From: Ochotona curzoniae
Lineage: Eukaryota > Chordata > Mammalia > Lagomorpha > Ochotonidae
Direction of reading: 5' to 3'
DNA: 64,000 nucleotides
Assembly (NCBI RefSeq): GCF_017591425.1
Contig: NW_024467106.1
Coordinates: 19,210,501-19,274,500 of the forward strand
Shown: positions 37,266 to 47,170 of the stretch, one piece after another
How positions within the stretch are numbered: the stretch's first letter is position 1
Layout: every line of letters starts with the position of its first letter
The notes under the pieces: model-generated
The model's database searches: none
What the model was told of the DNA's origin: nothing
Seen by the model: only the letters and a program-made list of their open reading frames with translations
Program-made: the position numbers and the translations under genes

Positions 37266-37560
37266 TGGGGCCAAGTATGTAGCTTCACAGTTAAGATACC
37301 CATTGTCTGCCTGGAGTACTTAAGTTTGCTGACTATGTCTAGCGCCTGACTCAAGCTTCCTGCAAATGCAGACCATAGCAGGGAGTGGTGATGGCTTAAG
37401 CAACTGGGTTCTGACAGCCATGTGGAAGATCTGGATTGAGTTCCTAATTCCTGGCTCTGGTTCTAGCCATTGCAGGCATTTGGGGAAAATGAACCATCAG
37501 TGACCTTTCTGTGTTTTTGTCTATGTCTGTCTCTCTGTCTCTCAAATATATAAGGACTTT
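37266..37560 (+). mobile_element. old SINE, plus strand (left arm of inverted pair)
   Basis: GGGGCCAAGTATGTAGCTTCACAGTTAAGATACC is the tRNA-like head. GTGGAAGATCTGGATTGAGTTCC, CTGGCTCTGG and CTGTCTCTCTGTCTCTCAAATATATAA form the 3' part. Confidence 0.7.
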
Positions 37561-37826
37561 TTAAAATATAAATATCTTAATCTGTTGGTTCACTCCACAG
37601 ATGGCCACAGTGGCTGGACCTGAAACAGTCACAAACCAGGAGCTTCTTCCAAGTGTCCCATGCAGGTACCAGGGTGCCAAGGGTGTAAACCATCCTCTAC
37701 TGTTTTCCCTATACGCAGGAAGCTGGATCAGAAGTAAAGCAGCTGGGACACAGACAAGCACCCATATAGGATGTTGGCACTTGCAGGTGGAGGATTAGCC
37801 AAATGAGCCAACATGTCAGCCCCCCA
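37561..37826 (-). mobile_element. old SINE, minus strand (right arm of inverted pair)
   Basis: TTTTTAAAATATAAATATCTTAATCTGTTGGTTCACTCC is the tail side. CAGGAAGCTGGATCAGAAGTAAAGCAGCTGGGAC and the head GGATTAGCCAAATGAGCCAACATGTCAGCCCC follow. It abuts the preceding SINE tail to tail. Confidence 0.7.
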
Positions 37827-39640
37827 GAAAAACAGTTTAATTAGAAAAGAAATATAAAGCAACTTAAAAATTATGATATTGATAATGATGAGGATAACTC
37901 AATGTATAATATATTATGTACATATATGTGTATATATATGTAATATATTATGTACAATGTCAGAATCTAGGGAGCAAAGTCTTTAGGACTCCTGGACTCA
38001 TGCACTGTTTATCTATGGTCTGATCTTTGTTCATTTCCTAGCTTTCACATGGAACAGCATCCAGATCCCATATTGACCACTGTGTTGCTCACACACAAGC
38101 CAAACCCTACTCAAGCTGCAGACTCTCGGAAACCCAAATTAATAACAAAGTCAACACACACCATTTCGGTTGGATTCTGTGTTTAAAGCCTACTCCAGGT
38201 AACCTGCTAAGAAAAACAAAAATATCAAAAAGGATTGAAACAAGACCCAGGATCTTATCATATTCCAAATGTTTTGTATACAATTTAAAATTACCTACCA
38301 TACTCTTCTGACATTCATAAAAGAGACACAGCTTGCATTGGGAAAGGACAAACTTACATGACAAATACTGAATTATTCACAAACTGTGAAGTTACTATAC
38401 AAAGCTCCAACAAGCGATGGTCAACACACTTGAAACAAATGAAAAAACATGAAGCTTTATCCAAGAAATAAAAGAGGTAAAGATGAATGAAGTGAAAATT
38501 TGACAAATAAAATATACGGTGAAGTTGAAAAAAAGAAAACATGCAAAATGGTCTCAGGACTCGATTTAGGATATGAAAGAGAAAGCACTACTAATCCAGA
38601 ATTATGTGTCCAGCGAAAAGATCCCTCGGGGATTTAAGTACAATTAATCTAAAATAATAGAAGAGGAAAATAAGGAAGGAGAAAGAGGAAAGGGAGGAAT
38701 CCTTATACCTGCAGTAATAATAATAAAAGCAATTAGAAATTAGAAAGCAATTCGAAAGAGAGAGAAAGAAATCTAAGGCCTTTTGCCAGTGGATGTGCTC
38801 TACAAACGTTTGCAAAAGGATTTCTTCCTAACCGAAGGAAATTTGAAACCTCAGGAATAAGCTTCGTATTCAGTACTGGCCATTTTGATGATGAGCTACT
38901 GGTTCTCAGCTATTGAAATGGTAATAGATATGTATATGTGTGCAAATACATATACACAGATAAATATGTGCCTATTCACACAAAAATATCAAGTGCTAGA
39001 AAGGATTCAGGATAGCTAAGAGTTCTCATACACTTCTTACTATTTTTCCCATTTTTAAAACTATTATTATTATTATACAGTCCATGGGCTGTGGGATTTT
39101 CATCATCCCCTCCTCAAATCTTTGCTTCCCCAACTGACTTTACCTATATTACTACAATAATATAACTACAATAATATAATATAACTACTATATTACTACA
39201 ATAATATAACTGCTTCATAAGCAGTCATAAGTCCATCATTGCAATGACAGAGTTCAACATCCTATTGTCAAGATATATTTAACAGTTTCATTGAGAATCC
39301 ATCTTTGATTTGGAAGTAGAGATGCATGCTGCATTGTAGTCTTACATCTGAATATGCAAGTCTCCATTACACAGTTACTATACATCCCTTTCATTGAAAA
39401 CCCACAAGACAAAATCAGCAACAGGAATAAAAGCAGAAATTTATAACACCATGAAGTTAAGTAACATGCTACTGAATGACTAATGTGCTGCTGAAGAAAT
39501 GAAAAAGTAAATCAAGAAACTGCTTGAAGAAAATGATGCTGCTGTATGACCTAAGAGTCAATGAAGAATTTAATGAGAAAAGTTAACTGTTTGGAGATGT
39601 GAAAATGAAAAACAAAAACCTCAAAATCCATGAGGTATCA
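37827..39640. other. intergenic DNA with AT-rich local duplications
   Basis: Contains the 16 bp repeat TAATATATTATGTACA at 37907-37922 and 37941-37956. It also contains a 24 bp repeat at 39144-39167 and 39188-39211. No gene recognised. Confidence 0.5.
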
Positions 39641-39938
39641 GGTGTTGTAGCCCTGCGGTCTGGTCTGCCCCATCCCAACTCATGTTCTCCAGTGGGAGTG
39701 GTTGTCCAGCAGGGGAACCCACATTCCCCTGCCAGCTTTGCCTCCTCCTCCCACCCCACCCCCTGTTCTCACGTGTGCTGTTTAGGCACTGCAACCACAT
39801 CTGGTACGGCTCACCTCACCTTGGCATTCCTTAATGTGCACTGGTATGTGTTGCGACTGAAATTGGCCTGACCCACACTCTATGCTGGCACTCGAATTTA
39901 CCAGTGGTTGGTAAATGGGTTCAGCCTGGTCTGCCCCG
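39641..39938. other. unclassified GC-rich block interrupting an L1
   Basis: About 300 bp, clearly more GC-rich than its surroundings. TGGTCTGCCCC occurs near each end (39661-39671 and 39927-39937). It follows directly where the antisense L1 ORF2 start breaks off. I cannot assign it to a SINE, LTR or L1 segment. Confidence 0.4.
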
Positions 39939-39993
39939 CTAAGCCATTTACATTTAGGGTTAATATGAATAGGCTGTAATTTGGTCCTGTCAT
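39939..39993 (-). pseudogene. L1 ORF2 extreme N-terminus
   Basis: On the minus strand ATG (39993-39991) begins MTGPNYSLFILTLNVNGLA, the start of the L1 endonuclease domain, then coding similarity ends abruptly. It lies 58 bp downstream of the ORF1 remnant, the normal L1 order. Confidence 0.75.
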
Positions 39994-40051
39994 TTTACCA
40001 ATGGGTTGTTAATTGATTTAGTCTTCTGTTGGTATTTTACTGGGATGTTCT

Positions 40052-41032
40052 TCACATTTGCCTTTGGTTTTGGTGGGTGCTATTCTTTTTCTCTGTCAAG
40101 AGAACATCTTTAAGTATCATTTGTAGGGCAGGTCTAAAAAAGTCATATTCTTTTAACTTTACTGTGGAAGAATTTTATTTCATTTTCAAAAACAAAGGGT
40201 AGCTTTGGTGTGTACATTATTCTGGGCTGACAATTTTTTTCTTTTAGAGTCTGGAATATATCACTCCAATCTCTTCTGGCCTGTAGAGTTTCCTGTGAGA
40301 GATCACCTATAAGTCTGATTGCCATTCTTCTATATGTTAATTACCTTTTTTCCACTAGCATATTGAAGGATCTACTCCTTATGTTTGATTGAGAGCTTTA
40401 TTATCATATGTTATGTGAAGATTGCTTTTGGTCAACCCTTTTGGGAGTTCTGTGCTCTTCCTGTATTCTGTTTCCCAATTTTTTCTCCAGATTAGGGAAG
40501 TTTTCATTTATCATTTCATTAAGTACATTTTTATATACAACTTCTCTTTCTGCACCTTCTGGAACTCCCATAACTCTTTTATTTGGCCTTTTAATAGTGT
40601 CTCAAGTTTTGAATACTTTTTTTTTTTAGCTTATACCCATTTCTGCTTCCAACTTTTTCATTGTTTTACCATTGTGACAAGAAATATCTTCTAATTCTGA
40701 GATTCTTTCTACTGCTTCCTTCATTCTATTTTTGAGTCTTTCCACTGAATTTTTAATTCACTCTATTGTGTCCTTCGTTTTCAATAATTTGGCTTGTATG
40801 GTTTTTTTTAATTGTTGCTATTTCCTGTGTGACACACTCCTTAAATTCCTTGAACTCCTGTATGTTCTTCTAATTGTTATGAAGCTTTAAACAGGTGTTT
40901 TGAATTCTGTATCCCCACTTCCTTGATGTATTCCTCAATTAACTCTGAGGTTGGCAAGGCCTTTTGCTCCTTCGCAGGGGACGCCTCAGTAATATTCATT
41001 GTGCCTTTGTCTCTTCTTTTACCCTTGGTCAT
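40052..41032 (-). pseudogene. L1 ORF1 remnant, antisense
   Basis: Start at 41032 reads MTKGKRRDKGTMNITEASP, then a degraded coiled-coil part. The C-terminal frame at 40143-40325 reads RLIGDLSQETLQARRDWSDIF, then PKLPFVFENEIKFFHSK. It ends with a TGA at 40054-40052 after a frame change. QARRDW and FVFENEIK are the same motifs as in the + strand L1 at 30.3 kb, so both belong to related L1 lineages. Several stops and frameshifts. Confidence 0.8.
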
Positions 41033-41595
41033 TGTACTTCTGGTTAGCAGATTCTTCTCCTTAGGGTAGATTTCTAAGTTGTGTTGCCCACAGGTCACAG
41101 TCTGATTTCACTTGTTGCAGTTGGCACCCATTTCTTTACTTGCAATTACTTGTACCACTCCCTCCAGTGAGTTCCAGGTCTGGGTTCTTATGTTAGCATT
41201 TCCACCAATGTCTCCATAGCCCCAGCTCCTGGCTCACCACGCTCCAAGCTCCTGTGATCCGGTGCTGAGGCTGCACCGTTGTCTGTACAAACTTTCTCCC
41301 TCTTCCAGTTTAAGCAGTTCCCAGGATTAGGAAGACACTAGGTGTCCTGAGAAACTAGGTTGTTGGTGGTGCTGATCTTGCTGGAATATGCTGGCCGTTG
41401 ATCCCAGGTCAATGAAGCTGCACATGCACAGCTCACCTTTGTCCCTTTGGCCTTGGCCAACAGTACCAAACTGTACCAAATATATCTGATGTGCCACTGG
41501 TGGGTTTCTGGATCTGCTGGCCATCAGATCTGGGAGCACCCATACTTATTTTGGGTGGATTTGTTGGGTGCCATATTAAAGTAATGCACTGAGCC
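41033..41595 (-). mobile_element. L1 5' UTR, antisense
   Basis: GC-richer sequence continuing upstream (rightward) from the ORF1 start. The right limit near 41595, where AT-rich DNA resumes, is approximate. Confidence 0.55.
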
Positions 41596-41900
41596 AGAAA
41601 TCTCTCATACATTTTACTATGAATTAGGAATGGCACATTATCGAGTCTTAACTGTTCAGCAGAAAATTAAGTCTCCTCATTAGTTCCTTCATATCTTACT
41701 CACTGGTAAGTGAAGGAGAATACTTTGATGGTTTCTTATAATGAAACCAAACTTTTCATTCCAAAATTTAATAACTTCGTCCTTGAGGACTCTTTGTTAT
41801 TAAATGGAAAGTAAAACCTATGTACAAGTGTAATGTCAAAGATATTACATTGGGAGTCTAAAATTTATATATTGCTTCATTCCACTGCAGTATCATTTTT

Positions 41901-42218
41901 TTAAAGATTTATTTTTATTATTTTGGAAAGGCGGATATACAGAGAGGAGAGACAGAGAGGAAGATCTTCCGTCCCATGATTTACTCCCCAAGTGAGCCGC
42001 AACGGCCGACGCTATGCCAATCCGAAGCCAGGAGCCTCTTCCGGGTCTCTCACGCGGGTGCAGAGTCCCAAAGCTTTGGGCCATCCTCGACTGCTTTCCC
42101 GGGCCACAGGCAGGGAGCTGGAAGGGAAGTGGGGCTGCTGGGATAGAACCGGCGCCCACATGGGATCCCGGGCGTGCAAGGTGAGGACCTTAACCACTTG
42201 CGCCACCGCGGCGGGCCC
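41901..42218 (-). mobile_element. young CSINE with perfect 15 bp target-site duplication
   Basis: TGCAGTATCATTTTT at 41886-41900 recurs exactly at 42219-42233. The body is nearly the same sequence as the copies at 30.8 kb and 54.1 kb (CCCAAAGCTTTGGGCC, GGAAGATCTTCCGTCCCATGAT). That supports recent activity of this subfamily. Confidence 0.95.
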
Positions 42219-42233
42219 TGCAGTATCATTTTT

Positions 42234-43674
42234 AAATAGAAAAAAAATTAAGGATTAAGAATAGATCAATGCTTGCTAAGGATTAGGGTTCATAGGAGGT
42301 CATAAGTATAAATGTGATTTTTTTTGGAGTGATGGAAAATTAATGTGGAATCTGATTGTAGTTGTGGCTACATGAGTAGGCATGTGTGTCTCAATTCCTG
42401 CAACTATAAGAGTCAGAAACAAATTTTACTATATTATAACATTTAAACTTTAAAAATAGCTATAGTCACTGCGGCTTCATCTTGTATGGCTTTATTTTTC
42501 CATCTATTAATATATGTAATTATTTTATGAATCATATTTATTGAACAGAGCATTTTTCTGGGTTAAGTGAGATAAAGCACATAAATAATATGTATCCTAG
42601 ATTTTTACTATAGTTAATGTTATAGCCAGATTTACTATAACAATTTCTATGTTTTACTGCCAGCATATTTTCCCTTTTGTTCCAACTTCAGGGAATTCTA
42701 CTTTAAAAAGTACAGGATGACATACTTAACCCATGCTCTGTATATGGGGGGAATGTCTTTGCTAAATTCATAACAGAAAGATAGTACTATAAAATACAGT
42801 GACAAGGTGGCATCGTCCTCCTGTCACCACTGCCCTCTGCTGTGCTCCACTGTTACTGCATTGTGAATTTCAGAATAAAGCACAATGCCTAGCACAAATG
42901 AAAACTGAAATGTTTTGCTGTCTCTGTTCCGTTACTAACCTTCATTCTTGATGTTCCAGAAGGATCTTTTCCAGTATCACACTGTTAGTGCCCCTCCACC
43001 TTTCCTTCAGAAGGTGTCTTCTCTTTCTTCTCTTCTTGTAGTATCTACTTCAATAGAGAAAGAGAGCTGCAGGAAAAGGAAGGGTAAAGGCAAGGTCCTC
43101 AACTCAAACACAGGTCCCAGAGGGTAGACAGGATGGAGACTCTGTTTCTGCTTCATACAAACTGTTGGCCTTTGAATTCAGGTACAGGTTATATGAATAA
43201 CACAATGCATCTCTCCTTTCCTTCCCCACCAAGATATATTGCAAGTCTGTATGAGTCCAGGGTAGTATTTTTCCAGTTCTGCTGCAGGTGGTCATTTCAG
43301 TACTTTTAAGATGCGTGTTCAGATTTAAAACACTGCTTTAAACCACTAGGGTCTAGCACCTGGAAGAACTGGAACAGCAGTCTTTTTAAAATTAATTTAA
43401 GACGCTTTCTGCTTTTTGGGAAAATTGTTGGTTTGTTCTTCCCTATCCCTTTGGGTTTATATACACCCATGAGACTTGATTCGGCCAATGAAATGCAACA
43501 GAAATGATTGTGCTGCTTTTCAGAGGCAACTTGAAAAACCTAGTACAACTTACCATTTCCTTTTTTTGTCTGCCACAACACTCATGAAAGCATCTACCGA
43601 GACTGCAAACTCCACAGTTACAGGTTTGGGTGTATTGGTCATGATTAAATTCAGTTGGATGTGACAGACATCCC

Positions 43675-43712
<38 letters not shown>

Positions 43713-46200
43713 TAGACAGTCAATCTGGGATGAGCATGATGGTTCTCTTCATGCTCAACAGTTACCTCTCCCTGGAATGAGACCAGTATTGTCAGGGAAA
43801 TCTGATGGCCCAAGACAGCTGGTAGAATTCTGCCAACATATTTGTGTTCCACACAGAATTATAGAATAAGGAATGAGGGGAAGAGACAAAGGAGGCAGCA
43901 TTTGTCTTTCAATGAGGTTCCGTAGAAGCTGCCAAACAAAACTGAAACATCTGTATCATTGCTCAGAATGTAGTTACATGGTCAGATTCGGCCACAAGAG
44001 AAGCTGGACAAAGTATTCTTTATGAACCTTTGTGTCCAACTAAAATTCAGGGGCTCTATTGCTTGTAAGAAGTTTGGTATATGACTAACAAAGTAGGTCG
44101 GTGACTAGGAAGATTGGCAGGTGGTTAATATTTTCTGCCACAGTGAACATGAGACTTAAGTTATGACAGATATAACCCTTTATTACAAATGTTGAGTTAA
44201 GGAAGGTGTATAAGATGTGTGCATTCTCCGAGACAATCCTTTAAGGTGATGTTGTGTTCTGTTCATTTGTTGTTTTAAGTTGACCTTGTGGGGAAGCATC
44301 TTTTCCTTTTTTTGACCATCAGAAACTAAATGAAGCGTGCAAAGTGTAGCAGCAGAAGTTGGAGAAAAATGGAAGATCTTAGTAGTTCTTGACTTTCTTT
44401 TCCAAGTCTTCATGAGACCAGCTCCACCCCTCCCATTCCCCAGCTTAACTACTTGAGCCTAGAAATCTTTTTTGCTTAATTAAGAAGTGTTCATTGCTTG
44501 CAACACTAGAGTTCTAAGGCAATTTTTCACCTCCCTGAGTTTTTGTGGGGAGCACATGACACAGTGTACATGGCAGTTGCTATGGTGCCTTGAACACAGA
44601 AGTTCTGATATATTAGCTTTTTGTGATGTGTTTTAAAGAATAAAAAGTAGATAAAATTTGGAGGGAAAAAAAAAAGCTCCCTCCTCTCTTTTTGAAAGTC
44701 CCAGCTCAAATGATGTCTCATTAATTCTCCAGAAAGATTTAGACCTTTCTCATCCTTGCCCTCTCTTCTCTATTCTTGGAACCATCTTACTGTTTTGTAA
44801 TTGTTTACAAATCTATGTTCTCTTCTGATGCACTTTGAAATTTATGGAGGACTGCAAATAAGACTGACTCATTCTGAAAGGCTCAGTGTCCACATACTGG
44901 CAGAGAGTAGATGGCTAATAAACCTATTAGAAAAAATAGGAATTAAAGCAAAGGTGAAATTAATGCAAGCAGAATTTATCAAGTACATGTTATGTTGTTA
45001 CAAGATCTATCTTAAGAACTTTACTTCTATGATTTAATCCTTACACTCATCCTTATTAAGATGTTAACATTATTTTGCTAATGAGCAACTGATGTCAAGT
45101 TTATAGGATTAATCATGGCAGGGTGAAAGTTTCATTCTACGCAAACTGACATCAGAGAGGTAACATATCAACACAGACATTGTGATATCTCTAATTCCAG
45201 GTAATTCATTAAATGTAGGTGGAATTAAGTCATTCACTATCAGATTCAGGGGAAACACTGAGCTCATGATGAAATTCAAAGCCTCACCTATGTGTCAAGT
45301 GTGTTCGTTTTTTACACTTGCATCATCCGCTTTGGGAGCTTGCTTTGGACATCCCCACCTCCAGGTAGCAATCTGTGTTTCAAGGTAAAAACACTGTAGT
45401 ACCATGAAAAGTTGGACGCCTCTCACTTCATGCAACTAAGAGCACAAGAAGAAAGTATTGGGGAAAGGTCTTTCACACACATTTCAGCACAAATTCCGCA
45501 TCCTCGGAGAGGGTGTAACTGACCTTCCCAAAATCAATTCTATTCACCAACCCATCCTTCAGACTACATAGAATGGTCAGTTATAATTCAGGGTACAAAT
45601 GGGTAAATATCTAGTCCCTGGTCCCCTTACCTGCCACCCCTTAAATTCCTAAAGGGTAACAGTCACGCCAGTGTTGGTTCCTCCTCATATTCTTCGGGTC
45701 CAGGATAAATCTTGACATACAATGAGGACTCAGAAAACAGGTATTAAATGAAAGAAAGAATGAAGAAACAGAGGAGCAAATAAATGCATCGATGAGACAG
45801 CATGTTTATCTATCGCCATGGGATGCACTGGTGTGTGTAGTTTGAAGGGTCCTCAAGGGTCTTCGCGACTAGCCTAACGCTGCTCAGACAGGCCATCAGG
45901 AAAGTCATGCAAAGGGCTCCTTGGCAAGGGCTTTGGGGCCCCAGATGGGGGTGGGACACAAAAGGTGAATAAGCAGTTTTCAAAGGATGCTTTCAACTCC
46001 CCGGCCAGTCCGCGTGTGTGTTTTCTTCTGCAAAGTGTTTCCAATTACTGTGGCACTCTCGGTATCTGGATCCATCTCCAGTGAATTCCTCCACAGCTCC
46101 TGCCAGACATATGGGATCAATCAAGGCTTCGGTGCTGGTGCTCTTGCTGCGGGAATGCTGACAGCCTGACAGACAGACGCGGGGTTCTGGTGTCATGGAA
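42234..46200. other. intergenic DNA upstream of SVEP1; CA microsatellite
   Basis: No gene recognised. 42240-42460 may be a remnant of an old L1 3' end. The rest is unassigned until the purine-rich stretch before SVEP1. Confidence 0.45.
43679..43710 (+). repeat. (AC)16 microsatellite
   Basis: Thirty-two bases of uninterrupted AC. Confidence 0.97.
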
Positions 46201-46211
46201 TCTCCGAGCCC

Positions 46212-46619
46212 TTGGCTGCATCCCGGGAGGAGAAGAGGGGGAGGAGAGAGATAGAGGCAGAGATAGACAGGGGAGTGGAGAGGAGAGAGCCAGAGACGCA
46301 GAGTGGGGGTGGAGGGAGAGAAGGAGGGAAGCAGGAGATCCTTGTTGACTGCCCCCTTTCCTTCAAACATTTTATAGGCTTCAGGCAGGGAGAGGAGGAG
46401 GAGAGAGGGACAGAGAGCTTGCGCCCTTCCCTCCCGAGTCCCCGAGCTGCCAGAGGCGTCTGGATTGTGTCCCCAGTGTCAGATGAAAGGGCGCTGAGGC
46501 TCGCGGCCGCTGCCCACGACCCGCTCCGCGCACGCCCCTCCACGAGCCGGGCCACCAGGCGCCTCTCCCCGCCGGGGCCGCCGCCTGTCCTCCGGGGCGG
46601 CCGCTCCGTCGCCAGCGCA
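46212..46619 (+). promoter_or_regulatory. SVEP1: SVEP1 promoter / 5' UTR region
   Basis: 46225-46420 is a nearly pure GA-rich tract (GGAGGAGAAGAGGGGGAGG...). It contains an isolated TTTTATAGG (46370-46378) that could act as a weak TATA-like element. From about 46490 it turns into GC/CpG-rich sequence running into the coding exon. The transcription start cannot be fixed by eye. The reading frame of the exon stays open through this whole stretch, back to an ATG at 46212. Confidence 0.5.
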
Positions 46620-47170
46620 ATGTGGCCGCGTCTGGCCTTTTGTTACTGGGGTCTGGCGCTCGTCTCGGGCTGGGCGACCTTTCAGCAGATGGCCCCGTCG
46701 CGCAATTTCAGCTTCCGCCTCTTTCCCGAGGCCGCGCCGGGGGCTCTGGGGCGCCTGCCCGCGCCCACAGAGGAAGCGGCCGAGAGCAAAGTGGAACGGC
46801 TGGGCCAGGCGTTCCGGCGCCGCGTGCGGCGGCTGCGGGAGCTCAGCGAGCGCCTGGAGCTCGTCTTCCTGGTGGACGAGTCGTCCAGCGTGGGCCAAGC
46901 CAACTTTCTCAGCGAGCTCAAGTTCGTCCGCAAGCTGCTGTCCGACTTCCCCGTGGTGCCCACGGCCACTCGCGTGGCCATCGTGACCTTCTCGTCCAAG
47001 AACAACGTGGTACCGCGCGTGGATTACATCTCCACGCGCCGTGCGCATCAGCACAAGTGCGCACTGCTCAGCCGCGAGATCCCGGCCATCACCTACCGCG
47101 GCGGCGGCACCTACACCAAGGGCGCCTTCCAGCAAGCGGCGGTAAGGCGCCCGCCCCTCCTGCCCGGGTC
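46490..47170. promoter_or_regulatory. CpG island over SVEP1 exon 1
   Basis: CpG dinucleotides are dense here (GCCGCGCCGG, GCGCCGCGTGCGGCGG, CGCGGCGGCGGC), against a background where CpG is rare. The island covers the 3' part of the 5' UTR, all of coding exon 1 and the splice donor, the usual arrangement for a CpG-island promoter. Confidence 0.8.
46620..47141 (+). CDS. SVEP1: SVEP1 coding exon 1 (sushi, VWA, EGF and pentraxin domain protein), partial
   Basis: SVEP1 is a very large secreted extracellular-matrix protein (about 3,570 residues in human). It binds integrin alpha9beta1 and acts with TIE1 in vessel and lymphatic development. This exon gives residues 1-174. A signal peptide starts [20 protein letters not shown] linker with basic run [10 protein letters not shown] (about 67-76) follows, then the VWA domain from about residue 80. 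The metal-binding MIDAS motif is D86-x-S88-x-S90 (DESSS), with the GGT Thr at T164. The second Asp of the site lies in exon 2, outside the window. The start was chosen for the signal peptide and match to the known SVEP1 N-terminus. Its context is GCA-ATG-T (G at -3, weak +4). Exon length is 522 bp, phase 0, with donor GCG|GTAAGG. No disruption. Match is by memory of human SVEP1. Confidence 0.95.

Noticed and set aside
1..46211. MUSK, the neighbouring gene expected upstream of SVEP1 in mammals
   Set aside because: No kinase, Ig or Frizzled-like exon was seen. In human the two promoters are far enough apart that MUSK could lie outside this window.
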